A stretch of 64,000 bases of DNA from Pseudoxanthomonas mexicana (GCF_010093385.1 NZ_PDWV01000001.1:124001-188000), one strand, 5' to 3'; shown: positions 43,335-53,322, counted from the first letter of the stretch. Notes: generated by a model from the sequence alone, not told the origin. A program made the numbers and translations.

Positions 43335-46166
43335 ATGATCCCTTTCCTTGAAATCCTGCTGGCGCTGCCGTTCGTGCTCGCGCTGGTGGTGGCGCTGGCG
43401 CGCGGCCTTCCGCGCGGCGCCACTGCATGGCTGGCCGGCCTGGCACCGCTGTTGGGCCTGGTGCTGCTGGCATGGATGACGCCCAGTGTGCTGAATGGGT
43501 GGGACCTGCGTGCCGACCACGCCTGGATTCCCCAGATCGGCCTGTCGTTCACCCTGCGGCTGGATGGGCTGGCGTGGATGTTCGCCGGGCTGGTGCTGGC
43601 GATCGGCGGGCTGGTGGTGGTGTACGCGCGCTACTACCTCAGCCAGAAGGACAGCGCGCCGCGGTTCTTCGCCTCCCTGCTGCTGTTCATGGGTTCGATG
43701 CTGGGCGTGGTGCTGGCCGGCAACCTGCTGCTGCTGGTGGTGTTCTGGGAGCTGACGAGCATCAGCTCGTTCCTGCTGATCGGGTTCTGGTCGCATCGTC
43801 AGGACGCGCGCGAAGGCGCGCGCATGGCGCTGGCCATCACCGGCGCCGGCGGGCTGGCGCTGCTCGGCGGCGTGCTGCTGCTCGGGCGCATCGTCGGCAG
43901 CTACGACCTGGACGTGGTGCTGGCCTCGGGCGACCTGATCCGGGGCAGCGCGCTGTATCCGTGGGCGCTGGCGCTGGTGCTGGCCGGCGTGTTCACCAAG
44001 AGCGCGCAGTTCCCCCTGCATTTCTGGCTGCCGCACGCGATGGCGGCGCCCACGCCGGTATCGGCCTACCTGCACTCGGCCACGATGGTGAAGGCGGGCG
44101 TGTTCCTGCTGGCGCGCCTGCATCCTGCGCTTGCGGGCACCGACCTGTTCTTCTACGTGGTCAGTACCGTCGGCGCGTTGACCCTGCTGGTAGGCGCCTG
44201 GTACGCGATCTTCCAGCACGATCTGAAGGGCTTGCTGGCCTACTCGACCATCTCGCACCTGGGGCTGATCACGCTGCTGTTCGGCATCTCCACGCCGATG
44301 GCGGTGGTGGCCGGCGTGTTCCACATCATCAACCACGCCACGTTCAAGGCCTCGCTGTTCATGGCGGCGGGCATCATCGACCACGAGACCGGCACCCGCG
44401 ACATGCGCCGGCTGGGCAACCTGCGCCACTACATGCCGTGGACCAGTGCGCTGGCGATCATCGCGTCGCTGGCGATGGCGGGCATCCCGCTGCTCAACGG
44501 CTTCCTGTCCAAGGAAATGTTCTTCGCCGAAGCGCTGGATATCCCGGGGCATCGCGCGATGCGCGACGCGATCAGCGTGGCGGCGCTGCTGTACGGCGTC
44601 TTCGGCGTGGCCTACAGCCTGCGCTTCGTCTACGAGACGTTCTTCGGCGATGGGCCGCGCGCGCTGGAGATGACGCCGCACGAACCGCCGCGCTGGATGA
44701 AGATCCCGGTGGAAGTGCTGGTGGTGCTGTGCGTGGCGGTGGGCATGTTCCCGGCATGGACGGTGGCGCCGGTGCTGCATGCGGGCGCCGCCGCGATCCT
44801 CGGCGAGGCCATGCCCGACTACAGCCTGGCGGTGTGGCACGGGATCAACAAGCCGCTGCTGATGAGTCTGGCCGGCATCGCGGGCGGGATCGCGCTGTAT
44901 TTCGGACTGCGGCGCCTGTTCGACCTGCATGCCATCGTGAGGCGCTCGCTGGGGCGCAGGGTGTTCCGCTGGAACATGGAGGCGCTGTACGCGCTGGCCG
45001 GCCGGTTCACCGATACCCTGGCCAACGGCAGCCTGCAGCGCAGCCTGCTGTGCCTGGTGCTGGCGGCGGCGGCGGCCGGTGCCGCCCCGTTCGTCGGTGG
45101 CGAGGCGTCGCCGCTGCAGTGGCGCGCGCCGCCGCCGATGCCGCTGCTGGGCTGGCTGTTGTGGCTGGTGCTGGTGGTCTGCGCGCTGTGGACGATCCGG
45201 CTATACCGGCAGCGGCTGCTGGCGGTGGTCGTGCTGGGCGGTGCCGGCCTGATGGTGAGCCTGGCCTTCGTGTTCCTGTCCGCGCCGGACCTGGCGCTGA
45301 CCCAGCTGATGGTGGAAATGGTCAGCCTGGTCCTGCTGCTGCTCGGCCTGCACTACCTGCCGCCGCGCGCGCCGCCGGAGCGCACGCCGCGCCGGCGGCT
45401 GCGCGACATCGCGGTGGCGCTGGTCGCGGGCACCGGCGTGGGCCTGCTGGCCTACCAGGTGATGACGCGGCCGGGCGATACGATCAGCGGCGAACTGCTG
45501 GCGCGTTCGCTGCCCGAAGCCTACGGCGCCAACGTGGTGAACGTGATCCTGGTGGACTTCCGTGGCTTCGATACCTTCGGCGAGATCACCGTGTTCGGCA
45601 TCGCCGCGCTGATCGTGCACGCGCTGCTGCGGCGTGCGCGCATGGCGCCGGAAAAGGTGATGTCGGGTCCGCCGATCAAGCTGCCGGTTCCCGCGGATCT
45701 CGCGCAGATCATGTTCCCGCTGACGCTGACCGTGTCGGTGTTCCTGTTCCTGCGCGGTCACAACGCGCCGGGCGGCGGCTTCATCGCGGGACTGGTGCTG
45801 GCGGTGCCGCTGCTGGTGCAGTACGTCATCCAGGGCGCGGCTTCGGTGGAGTCGCGCTTCGGGTTCGACTACGTGCGCTGCGTTGGCGCGGGCCTGATCG
45901 TCGCCGGCGTGAGCGGCGTGGCGTCGATGGCCTTCGGTGTGCCGTTCCTGACCAGCGGGCACCTGGACCTGGAGCTCCCGCTGATCGGGACGGTGCCACT
46001 GGCCAGCGCCATCGGCTTCGACACCGGCGTGTATCTGGTGGTGTTCGGCGGCGCCATGCTGATCCTCTCGATGATGGGCACCATCCGCCCGTCGCGCACG
46101 CGCGTGTCGCACCTGGGGGTGATGGAACCGGGTGAGCGTTCCACCCGCACCGGAGAACTGCGCTGA
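43335..46166 (+). CDS. mrpA: Mrp Na+/H+ antiporter subunit A fused to subunit B
   Basis: 943 aa. The N-terminal part resembles the NuoL proton-pumping subunit (TSISSFLLIGFWSHRQDAREG, LHSATMVKAGVFLLARLHP, FHIINHATFKASLFM). The C-terminal about 170 residues are an MrpB domain (PVPADLAQIMFPLTLTVSVF, RGHNAPGGGFIAGLVL, GGAMLILSMMGTIRP). This fused A/B form is the group 2 type. The ATG at 43335 follows a TTG; a -10-like TGTTAAACT lies about 55 bp upstream. Confidence 0.95.
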   Translation: MIPFLEILLALPFVLALVVALARGLPRGATAWLAGLAPLLGLVLLAWMTPSVLNGWDLRADHAWIPQIGLSFTLRLDGLAWMFAGLVLAIGGLVVVYARYYLSQKDSAPRFFASLLLFMGSMLGVVLAGNLLLLVVFWELTSISSFLLIGFWSHRQDAREGARMALAITGAGGLALLGGVLLLGRIVGSYDLDVVLASGDLIRGSALYPWALALVLAGVFTKSAQFPLHFWLPHAMAAPTPVSAYLHSATMVKAGVFLLARLHPALAGTDLFFYVVSTVGALTLLVGAWYAIFQHDLKGLLAYSTISHLGLITLLFGISTPMAVVAGVFHIINHATFKASLFMAAGIIDHETGTRDMRRLGNLRHYMPWTSALAIIASLAMAGIPLLNGFLSKEMFFAEALDIPGHRAMRDAISVAALLYGVFGVAYSLRFVYETFFGDGPRALEMTPHEPPRWMKIPVEVLVVLCVAVGMFPAWTVAPVLHAGAAAILGEAMPDYSLAVWHGINKPLLMSLAGIAGGIALYFGLRRLFDLHAIVRRSLGRRVFRWNMEALYALAGRFTDTLANGSLQRSLLCLVLAAAAAGAAPFVGGEASPLQWRAPPPMPLLGWLLWLVLVVCALWTIRLYRQRLLAVVVLGGAGLMVSLAFVFLSAPDLALTQLMVEMVSLVLLLLGLHYLPPRAPPERTPRRRLRDIAVALVAGTGVGLLAYQVMTRPGDTISGELLARSLPEAYGANVVNVILVDFRGFDTFGEITVFGIAALIVHALLRRARMAPEKVMSGPPIKLPVPADLAQIMFPLTLTVSVFLFLRGHNAPGGGFIAGLVLAVPLLVQYVIQGAASVESRFGFDYVRCVGAGLIVAGVSGVASMAFGVPFLTSGHLDLELPLIGTVPLASAIGFDTGVYLVVFGGAMLILSMMGTIRPSRTRVSHLGVMEPGERSTRTGELR

Positions 46167-46587
46167 TGGAACTGGCGATGGCAAGCGCGATCGGCATCCT
46201 CACCGCCGCGGGCGTGTACCTGCTGCTGCGCGCGCGCAGCTTCGATGTGATCCTCGGACTGACGCTGCTGTCCTATGCGACCAACCTGCTGATCTTTTCC
46301 GGCGGACGGTTGGTGCCGGGAAAGCCGCCGGTGCTCCGCGACGGCGTGCCGGCCGACCTGGCGCACTACACCGATCCGTTGCCGCAGGCGCTGGTGTGAC
46401 CGCCATCGTCATCGCCTTCGCGATGACCGCGGTGACCGTGGTGCTGGCGATCCGCAGCCGCGGCGACAACGACAGCGACCATGTGGACGGCTCCAAGGCC
46501 GAGCGCGAATTCCTTGCCAGCGAGCAGCGCCGGCATGAGGAAGCCCGCGACGCCGCGAAGGCCGACGAGGGGGAGCCGCGCGCATGA
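46166..46587 (+). pseudogene. mrpC: Mrp antiporter subunit C, frameshifted
   Basis: The first 77 codons (VYLLLRARSFDVILGLTLLS to YTDPLPQALV) match MrpC but stop at TGA 46397-46399. The missing C-terminal part continues in another frame (TAIVIAFAMTAVTVVLAIRS...) to a stop at 46585-46587 that overlaps the mrpD start as ATGA. Inserting one C after 46396 gives ...PQALVLTAIV..., the expected MrpC sequence. It is either a one-base deletion or a sequencing error. MrpC is required for the complex in known systems, so a true mutation would disable the antiporter. Confidence 0.85.
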
Positions 46588-48149
46588 ACCACCTGCCGGC
46601 CCTGCCCATCCTGATCCCGCTGTTTGCCGCGTCGATCGCCCTGTTCTTCGAGCATCGCCGGTTCGGCATGGTGCCGCAGCGCATCGTGGCGTGGGCCTCG
46701 ATCGCGGCGATGCTGGCCGTGACCTGTGTGCTGGTCGGCTCGGCGGCGTCCGGCGAGGTCTCGGTCTACCTGCTGGGCGACTGGCCGGCGCGCCTGGGCA
46801 TCGTGCTGATGGTGGATCGCCTGTCCGCGCTGATGCTGCTGGTCGGGCTGCTGCTCGGTGCGGCGTGCCTGCTGCATGCCTGCGCGGGCTGGGACCGCCG
46901 TGCGCCGCACTTCCATGCGTTCTTCCAGTTCCAGCTGATGGGTTTGAACGGGGCCTTCCTGACGGGCGACATCTTCAACCTGTTCGTGTTCTTCGAAGTG
47001 CTGCTGATCTCCTCGTACGGGTTGATGCTGAGCGGCGGCCGCGGCGAGCGCATGCGTGCCGGCCTGCATTACGTCACTTTCAACATCGCGGCATCGACGC
47101 TGTTCCTGATCGCGCTAGGCCTGCTGTATGGGCTGTTGGGTTCACTGAACATGGCCGAGCTATCGGTGCGCGTGGCCCAGCTGCCGCCGGACGACGTTGC
47201 GCTGGTGCAGGCGGCGGCCGGCCTGCTGTTCGTGGTGTTCTGCGCCAAGGCCGCGCTGCTGCCGATGTATTTCTGGCTGCCGGAAACCTACACGCACGCA
47301 CCGGCCGCGGTGGCCGGCCTGTTCGCCATCATGACCAAGGTCGGGCTGTACGCGGTGTTGCGGCTGGGCACGCTGAGCTTCGGCGCGTTGGGGCCGCTGG
47401 ACGGCTTCGCATGGCCAGCGCTGCTGGTGCTGGGCACGGCGACACTCGTGCTGGCATCGCTGGGCGTACTGGCGGCCACGCGGCTGCGCGCGCTGGCGGC
47501 CTATCTGGTGCTGGGATCGGCGGCGACGCTGTTCGTCGCGTTCTCGCTGGGAACGGCGGGCACGATGGGCGCGGGGTTGTACTACCTGGTGCACAGCAGT
47601 TTCGCCGGTGCGGCGCTGTTCCTGCTGGCCGACCTGATCCGCCGTCGTCGCGGACGCGCCGGTGACCGCAAGGATGTGATCGCGGCATTGCCGGACAAGA
47701 CCGTACCCGGCCTGCTGTTCCTGGTGGCGGCGGTGTCGCTGGCCGGGCTGCCGCCCTTGTCGGGTTTCATCGGCAAGCTGTTGCTGTTGGAGGCCGTGCC
47801 GGCCGGTCCGCGCACGTTCTGGGTGTGGCTGCTGGTGCTGGGTACCAGTTTCATGATGCTGGTCGGATTGGCGCGCGCAGGCACGCGGCTGTTCTGGCGC
47901 GTGGCACCGTGGCCGGACGCCGGGCAACACCGGTTGGAAGCCTTCACGCCCGAGCACGAGATGGTGCCCGCGCCCTCGCGCCCCTTGGAGACGGCGGCCA
48001 TCGTGCTGCTGCTCGCCTATGGCGTGGCGCTGGTGGTGGCGGCCGCCCTGGTGCTGGACTACACGCGCGCCACCGCCTTGCAGCTGCTGTCGCCCGGCGA
48101 CTACGTGGAGCACGTGCGGGCCGCGCTGCCGATCCTGAGGGAGCCCTGA
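46584..48149 (+). CDS. mrpD: Mrp Na+/H+ antiporter subunit D
   Basis: 521 aa NuoM/N-like membrane subunit with about 14 segments. FEVLLISSYGLMLSGGR, AKAALLPMYFWLPETYTHAPAA (with the conserved Lys) and HSSFAGAALFLLADLIRR are characteristic. The start overlaps the end of mrpC (ATGA). mrpE begins 2 bp after the stop. Confidence 0.95.
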   Translation: MNHLPALPILIPLFAASIALFFEHRRFGMVPQRIVAWASIAAMLAVTCVLVGSAASGEVSVYLLGDWPARLGIVLMVDRLSALMLLVGLLLGAACLLHACAGWDRRAPHFHAFFQFQLMGLNGAFLTGDIFNLFVFFEVLLISSYGLMLSGGRGERMRAGLHYVTFNIAASTLFLIALGLLYGLLGSLNMAELSVRVAQLPPDDVALVQAAAGLLFVVFCAKAALLPMYFWLPETYTHAPAAVAGLFAIMTKVGLYAVLRLGTLSFGALGPLDGFAWPALLVLGTATLVLASLGVLAATRLRALAAYLVLGSAATLFVAFSLGTAGTMGAGLYYLVHSSFAGAALFLLADLIRRRRGRAGDRKDVIAALPDKTVPGLLFLVAAVSLAGLPPLSGFIGKLLLLEAVPAGPRTFWVWLLVLGTSFMMLVGLARAGTRLFWRVAPWPDAGQHRLEAFTPEHEMVPAPSRPLETAAIVLLLAYGVALVVAAALVLDYTRATALQLLSPGDYVEHVRAALPILREP

Positions 48150-48151
48150 GC

Positions 48152-48652
48152 ATGGCCGCGACGTGGCGCAAGCGCTGGTTGCCGTCGTTGCCGTTGAGTG
48201 TGACGGTGTTCTGCTTCTGGCTGCTGATGAATGACGAGATCAGTGTCGGCCAGGTGGTGATGGCGCTGGTGCTGGCCCTGGTGATCCCGCCGTTCGCGGC
48301 GCGGCTGGACCGCGAGTTCGCCCGCATCGGCCGGCTGCGCAGCGTGCCGCGCATGCTGGGCGTGCTGCTGTGGGACATCGTGCAGGCCAACGTCACCGTC
48401 GCGCTGCAGGTGCTGGGTCCGGAACGGAAGATTCGGCCGGGTTTCATCTGGGTGCCGCTGGACATCGACAACATCCACGGCATCGCCGCGCTGACCAGCA
48501 TCATCACGCTGACGCCGGGTACGGTGTCGTCGGCCCTGTCGGACGATCGCCGCCACCTGCTGGTGCACGTACTCAACCTGGACGATGCCGACGACGTGAT
48601 CCGGCAGATCAAGACGCGCTACGAGGTGCCGCTGATGGAGATCTTCCCATGA
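48152..48652 (+). CDS. mrpE: Mrp Na+/H+ antiporter subunit E
   Basis: 166 aa with two N-terminal membrane helices. LLWDIVQANVTVALQVLGPERKIRPGF and LTSIITLTPGTVSSALSDDR are the family marks. The stop overlaps the mrpF start. Confidence 0.93.
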   Translation: MAATWRKRWLPSLPLSVTVFCFWLLMNDEISVGQVVMALVLALVIPPFAARLDREFARIGRLRSVPRMLGVLLWDIVQANVTVALQVLGPERKIRPGFIWVPLDIDNIHGIAALTSIITLTPGTVSSALSDDRRHLLVHVLNLDDADDVIRQIKTRYEVPLMEIFP

Positions 48653-48933
48653 CCCCGCAGGCCCTAGTGATGTACGCGGTCATCGGCGCGATGCACGTGG
48701 TCGGCGTGGCCATGCTGCTGGCGCTGTACCGGCTGGTGCGCGGTCCCAGTGTGCCGGACCGCATCCTCGCCCTGGATACCCTGTATGTCTGCGCGATCGC
48801 GCAGCTGATGCTGTTCGGCATGTACCTGGGCACGGCGGTGTACTTCGAAGCGGCGCTGATCATCGCCATGCTGGGCTTCGTGGGCACGGTGGTGCTGAGC
48901 AAGTACGTGCTGCGCCGGGACATCGTCGAATGA
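48649..48933 (+). CDS. mrpF: Mrp Na+/H+ antiporter subunit F
   Basis: 94 aa with three membrane helices and the signature RLVRGPSVPDRILALDTLY. It overlaps mrpE and mrpG by 4 bp each. Confidence 0.93.
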   Translation: MTPQALVMYAVIGAMHVVGVAMLLALYRLVRGPSVPDRILALDTLYVCAIAQLMLFGMYLGTAVYFEAALIIAMLGFVGTVVLSKYVLRRDIVE

Positions 48934-49301
48934 GCTGGGTCTTCGCCATCCTGCTGGTGCTGCTGCTCGCGGTGGGCAGCTTCTTCATCCTCGTGGGCTC
49001 CTTCAGCCTGGTGAAGCTGTCGGAGTTCTTCAAGCGGCTGCACGGACCGACCAAGGCCAGCACGCTGGGCGTGGGCTGCGTGCTGATCGCCTCGGTGGGG
49101 TACCACGCGCTCGGCGGCACGGATCCGCAGCCGCGCGAACTGCTGATCACCGCGTTCCTTTTCATCACCGCGCCGATCAGTGCGCACCTGATGGCGAAGG
49201 CGGCGCTGTCGCTGCACATGGCCGAGCGTCCGCCGATGTCCGACGGCGAGCCGCCGCAACCGATCGATGCGGTCGACGAAGACGCCCGCCCGGATGCCTG
49301 A
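48930..49301 (+). CDS. mrpG: Mrp Na+/H+ antiporter subunit G
   Basis: 123 aa with three hydrophobic segments and the motif VKLSEFFKRLHGPTKASTLG. The hydrophilic C-terminus (PPMSDGEPPQPID) is longer than in short homologues. It overlaps the next gene by 8 bp. Confidence 0.93.
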   Translation: MSWVFAILLVLLLAVGSFFILVGSFSLVKLSEFFKRLHGPTKASTLGVGCVLIASVGYHALGGTDPQPRELLITAFLFITAPISAHLMAKAALSLHMAERPPMSDGEPPQPIDAVDEDARPDA

Positions 49302-50166
49302 CGCGCCGACGCGCACCGCGCTGGTGTTCGGTGCCAGCGGCCAGATCGGGGAGGCGCTGCTGGCGCGGCTGGCAGGCGCGGGATGGCAGGTGTTCGCGGT
49401 GTCGCGTGGGCCGCGTCCACCGGCAGGCGGGGTGACCTGGCTGACCGGCGAGTTCGCCAACGTCGGCGGACTTCCCGAGGCTGTCGACGTGGTCTTCAGC
49501 ACCGGGCCGCTGGACGGCTTTGCGCAATGGTATGCGCGCGGGCAGGTCGCCACGCGACGCGTGGTCGCGTTCGGTTCCACCAGCCTGGATACGAAGCAGG
49601 CGTCGGCCGACGCCTACGAACGCGACATCGTCGCGCGCTTGCGGGCGGCGGAGCGCATCGTCTTCGACACCGCCTCGGCCAACGGGGCGGCGGCGACAGT
49701 GCTGCGTCCGACGCTGGTCTATGGCGCGGGACGCGACCAGACGCTGGCACGCATCGCGGCGATGGGGCGACGCATGGGTTTTTTCGTGCTGCCGCGGGGC
49801 GCCAACGGAAAGCGTCAGCCGGTGCACGTGGACGACCTGGCGCACGCAGCGTTCGCGGTGGTGGACGCGCCTGCCACGGATGGCAAGGCTTATGCGCTGC
49901 CGGGGGGCGAGACGCTCGCCTATCGCGACATGGTCGCGCGCACGCTGGCGGCGCTGGACCCGCCCGCAAGACTCTGGGAGGTGCCGATGCCGGTGTTCAG
50001 GACCGCGTTGTGGCTGGCCCGCAAGGCCGGCATGATGCGCGGCCTGACCGATGACGCGGTCGCGCGCATGCGTGAAGACCTGACCTTCGATGCGTCCCCG
50101 GCCCTACACGACTTTGGTTATGCGCCGCGTTCTTTCATTCTGGACACGCGGGCGGTCGGTTCGTAG
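49294..50166 (+). CDS. NAD-dependent epimerase/dehydratase-like protein
   Basis: 290 aa atypical short-chain dehydrogenase. The nucleotide site is TALVFGASGQIGEALLARLA, with FGSTSLDTKQ in place of the catalytic region, RPTLVYGAGRD and VHVDDLAHAAF. The YxxxK pair is not obvious, so it may bind rather than convert its substrate. It overlaps mrpG by 8 bp and may be co-transcribed with it. Confidence 0.75.
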   Translation: MPDAPTRTALVFGASGQIGEALLARLAGAGWQVFAVSRGPRPPAGGVTWLTGEFANVGGLPEAVDVVFSTGPLDGFAQWYARGQVATRRVVAFGSTSLDTKQASADAYERDIVARLRAAERIVFDTASANGAAATVLRPTLVYGAGRDQTLARIAAMGRRMGFFVLPRGANGKRQPVHVDDLAHAAFAVVDAPATDGKAYALPGGETLAYRDMVARTLAALDPPARLWEVPMPVFRTALWLARKAGMMRGLTDDAVARMREDLTFDASPALHDFGYAPRSFILDTRAVGS

Positions 50167-50246
50167 GGTGCAGCTTGCGCCGCTGCTCCCGGGAAAGTCG
50201 ATGCGATCCCAGGCCAGGCTCCAGCGGGGCAGGTCCGGCCCCTCGC

Positions 50247-50726
50247 TCAATACTTCCAGCCCATCTTCCGATAGAACTTGCTGAGCACCCACACCGGCCC
50301 GATCAGCAGGTAGGTGAGGTCGGTCAGGAAGCTGGGCTTCTTGCCTTCGGTCTTGTGGCCGATGAACTGCGCGATCCAGGCCAGTACGAAGACGGCGATG
50401 GCGAGGTAGAGCAGGTTCTGCAGACCCAGCAGCGCTTCCAGCCAGCGCGTCAGCCAGGCCATCGCGATGAAGATGGCCAGCATGCCGAAGCCCAGTGGAC
50501 GGGACAGTTTGTAGTAGTACATCCAGGCGGCGAACATCGCCAGGGCCGCCCACGCGCCGGACTTGATCCAGGTGCCGAACACCGGGATGCACCACAGCAG
50601 CGCCACCACCGTCCACAGGATGGTGGGCACGGCGAAGACATGGATCAGCTGGTTGGTGTCGTTCTGGTGGTCGCCGGAATAGCTGGCGAACCAGCGGTCC
50701 ACCGGACGTTGCGCGGTCGCGTTCAT
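50247..50726 (-). CDS. Mpo1-like (DUF962) membrane protein
   Basis: 159 aa with four hydrophobic segments and the family features WFASYSGDHQNDTNQLIHVFA and QFIGHKTEGKKPSFLTDLTYLLIGPVW. The His residues lie where the yeast Mpo1 dioxygenase binds iron. Mpo1 shortens 2-hydroxy fatty acids by alpha-oxidation; a similar lipid role is possible here. Confidence 0.88.
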   Translation of the reverse strand: MNATAQRPVDRWFASYSGDHQNDTNQLIHVFAVPTILWTVVALLWCIPVFGTWIKSGAWAALAMFAAWMYYYKLSRPLGFGMLAIFIAMAWLTRWLEALLGLQNLLYLAIAVFVLAWIAQFIGHKTEGKKPSFLTDLTYLLIGPVWVLSKFYRKMGWKY

Positions 50727-50811
50727 TCATCCCTCCCGAGGATGGCAATGCGGCAGGGTATGGAGCATACCCCAGCCCGGACAGGACGGGCGGGCCGGCC
50801 ATCGCAACATC

Positions 50812-50885
50812 GTAGGAGCGGGCCATGCCCGCGATGCCCTTCGACCAGCGTGCGTAAAAGCATCGCGGGCATGGCGCGCTCCTAC
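50812..50885. repeat. Inverted REP pair (GTAGGAGCGGGCCATGCCC type)
   Basis: The arm at 50812-50837 and its near reverse complement at 50860-50885 share GTAGGAGCG ends and the core CATGCCCGCGATGC. They lie between the Mpo1-like gene and the purC stop. Confidence 0.8.
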
Positions 50886-50899
50886 CGGGACGGGGTAGC

Positions 50900-51832
50900 T
50901 CAGTCGACCGTGATGCCGGCCAGCTTCTGCAGCGCCTCGGCGTACTTGGCGCGCGTGCGCTCGATGACCTCGGACGGCAGCGACGGACCGGGCGCGGTCT
51001 TGTTCCAGTCCAGCGTTTCCAGATAGTCGCGCACAAACTGCTTGTCGTAGCTCGGCGGGCTGGTGCCGACCTCGTACTGGTCCGCGGGCCAGTAGCGCGA
51101 GGAATCCGGCGTCAGCATCTCGTCCATGATGTACAGGCGGCCATCCTCGTCCGTGCCGAATTCGAACTTGGTGTCGGCCAGCAGGATGCCGCGTTCGGCC
51201 GCGAAATCGGCGGCGAATCGGTAGATGCGCAGGGTGGCGTCGCGCACGCGTTCGGCCAGTTCCGCGCCCACGGTCTTCACCATGGCGTCGAAGTCGATGT
51301 TCTCGTCGTGGTCGCCGACGGCGGCCTTGGTCGACGGGGTGAAGATCGGTTCGGCCAGCTTCTCGGCCTGGTGCAGGCCGTCGGGCAGCTCGATGCCGCT
51401 GACCTTGCCGGTGCGCTGGTAGTCCTTCCAGCCGCTGCCGATCAGATAGCCGCGGGCGATCGCTTCCACCGGCACGGGCTTGAGCTTCTTCGTCACCACC
51501 GCGCGCCTGGCATACAGCGACGAATCCACGCCGGCCGGCAGCACCGACGCGACATCGATGCCGGTCAGGTGGTTGGGCATCAGGTGCGCGGTCTTGGCGA
51601 ACCAGAAATTGGAGATCTGGCAGAGCATCTCGCCCTTGCCGGGAATCGGGTCGGGCAGCACCACGTCGAACGCGGACAGGCGGTCGGTGGCCACCATCAG
51701 CAGGCAGTCGCCCTCGGGCGCATCGGCGGGCAGGCGGTCGCGGGGCAGGTCGAACACGTCGCGGACCTTGCCGCGGTGGCGCAGGGTGAGGCCGGGCAGA
51801 TCGGATTGGAGCAACGTCGTGGGCACAAACAC
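50900..51832 (-). CDS. purC: SAICAR synthetase PurC
   Basis: Phosphoribosylaminoimidazole-succinocarboxamide synthase of purine synthesis. 310 aa. [69 protein letters not shown] and [18 protein letters not shown] are the family motifs. It belongs to the longer yeast-like class. The region to 52023 upstream holds its promoter; I see no riboswitch there. Confidence 0.95.
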   Translation of the reverse strand: MFVPTTLLQSDLPGLTLRHRGKVRDVFDLPRDRLPADAPEGDCLLMVATDRLSAFDVVLPDPIPGKGEMLCQISNFWFAKTAHLMPNHLTGIDVASVLPAGVDSSLYARRAVVTKKLKPVPVEAIARGYLIGSGWKDYQRTGKVSGIELPDGLHQAEKLAEPIFTPSTKAAVGDHDENIDFDAMVKTVGAELAERVRDATLRIYRFAADFAAERGILLADTKFEFGTDEDGRLYIMDEMLTPDSSRYWPADQYEVGTSPPSYDKQFVRDYLETLDWNKTAPGPSLPSEVIERTRAKYAEALQKLAGITVD

Positions 51833-52023
51833 TCCTTGGGGAGTTCCGGAAACCAGCGAGGCGTACAGCGTCGTGGGGGCGTGCGGCAGGCCGTGCGCCC
51901 GTGCCCCGGGTGGCCCTTCACCCGCTGCTGCGGGGCCAGGTACCGGACCGGGCCGCGTAGTGTACGGCGCTTGGGGCCCGCGTGTGCCGTAAAATGACGC
52001 GGTTGCCGGAGAAGGCGGGCCGA

Positions 52024-52353
52024 ATGAAGCGCTGGTACGGAAAACTGCTGGGATTCGTGGCCGGTTGGCTGCTGATGCGCCACCCGCTGGGCGGCCTGGT
52101 CGGCCTGATCATCGGCCATGCGTTCGACGAGGACTGGTTCCGGCTCAGCCGCGACAACCCGTACCGGGTGTTCGACCTGACCAGCGATGCCAGCGACGCC
52201 GAGATCGACCAGGCCTATCGCCGGCTGATCTCCCAGTACCACCCCGACAAGATGGCCGGCGCCGCGGATGATCTTCGCCGCCAGGCCGAACGCAAGGCCG
52301 GCGAGATCAATGCCGCCTACGACCGCATCAAGACCCTGCGCAAGCGCAAGTGA
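52024..52353 (+). CDS. J-domain co-chaperone with N-terminal membrane segment
   Basis: 109 aa. The N-terminal [20 protein letters not shown] plus [17 protein letters not shown] resembles the DjlA membrane/glycine-zipper start. The C-terminal J domain is complete, with helix II ending before the HPD motif ([13 protein letters not shown]) and [12 protein letters not shown] at the end. A DnaK partner at the membrane is likely. rpe follows 8 bp later. Confidence 0.85.
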   Translation: MKRWYGKLLGFVAGWLLMRHPLGGLVGLIIGHAFDEDWFRLSRDNPYRVFDLTSDASDAEIDQAYRRLISQYHPDKMAGAADDLRRQAERKAGEINAAYDRIKTLRKRK

Positions 52354-52361
52354 GCCCCTCC

Positions 52362-53039
52362 ATGTCGAACTGCATCATCGCCCCGTCCATCCTGTCCGCC
52401 GACTTCGCCCGCCTGGGCGAGGAAGTCGACAACGTGCTGAAGGCCGGCGCCGACTGGGTGCACTTCGATGTGATGGACAACCATTACGTGCCCAACCTGA
52501 CCATCGGCCCGATGGTGTGCAGCGCGCTGCGCAAGCACGGCGTCACCGCGCCGATCGACGTACACCTGATGGTGGAGCCGGTGGACCGCATCGTGCCGGA
52601 CTTCGCCGAGGCCGGCGCCAGCATCATCAGCTTCCACCCGGAAGCCTCGAAGCACGTGCACCGCACCATCCAGCTGATCAAGTCGCTCGGCTGCAAGGCC
52701 GGCCTGGTGCTCAACCCCGGCACGCCGGTCGAGGTGCTGGACTGGGTGCTGCCGGAACTGGACCTGGTGCTGCTGATGTCGGTGAACCCCGGCTTCGGCG
52801 GGCAGGCCTTCATCCCGTCGGCGCTGGACAAGCTGCGCGCCGTGCGCGCGATGATCGACAAGACCGGCAAGGACATCCGCCTGGAGATCGACGGCGGCGT
52901 GAAGGCCGACAACATCGGCCAGATCGCGGCGGCGGGCGCGGATGCCTTCGTCGCCGGTTCGGCGATCTTCAACGCCCCGGACTATGCGGATGTCAACGCC
53001 CGCATGCGCGCCGCGGTCGCAGACGCGCGCGGCGCCTGA
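52362..53039 (+). CDS. rpe: Ribulose-phosphate 3-epimerase
   Basis: Pentose phosphate pathway TIM-barrel enzyme. 225 aa with [68 protein letters not shown] and [11 protein letters not shown]. The ATG at 52362 is preferred over the GTG at 52350. A weak stem-loop follows at 53050-53073. Confidence 0.96.
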   Translation: MSNCIIAPSILSADFARLGEEVDNVLKAGADWVHFDVMDNHYVPNLTIGPMVCSALRKHGVTAPIDVHLMVEPVDRIVPDFAEAGASIISFHPEASKHVHRTIQLIKSLGCKAGLVLNPGTPVEVLDWVLPELDLVLLMSVNPGFGGQAFIPSALDKLRAVRAMIDKTGKDIRLEIDGGVKADNIGQIAAAGADAFVAGSAIFNAPDYADVNARMRAAVADARGA

Positions 53040-53175
53040 CAAAGCAGAAGGGCGATGGCTTTCGCCACCGCCCCGGAAGAATTGGAGGCTGATCCTGCCT
53101 CCGCCCGTCGTCCCTGCTATGGCCTTCTACGCTACGCGGGATCTGTGACGGACAGATGACGATGGCTGGGCAGTT

Positions 53176-53281
53176 GTAGGAGCGACGTGAGTCGCGACCG
53201 CATGCTGTCGCCGCCAGCGAACCTGTCTACCCGAGAACCCTGGGACTGATGATCCGCGGTCGCGACTCACGTCGCTCCTAC
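53176..53281. repeat. Inverted REP pair (GTAGGAGCGACGT type)
   Basis: GTAGGAGCGACGTGAGTCGC plus GACC (53176-53199) and its exact reverse complement (53258-53281), about 58 bp apart. Same family as 23701-23826. The stretch 53040-53322 has no gene. Confidence 0.85.
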
Positions 53282-53322
53282 AGGAGAGCGGCTATCCTCA
53301 CGCGTCCCCGAAGGAACCTCCT

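Noticed and set aside
43427-46135. Plus-strand frame of about 900 codons overlapping mrpA
   Set aside because: Offset frame of the mrpA gene, Ala/Gly/Arg-rich; mrpA has full subunit motifs.
46396-46587. A separate small gene after mrpC
   Set aside because: Its sequence is the missing C-terminal half of MrpC, and one inserted base joins the two.
51833-52023. Purine-type riboswitch upstream of purC
   Set aside because: GC-rich hairpins are present but no recognisable purine aptamer core.
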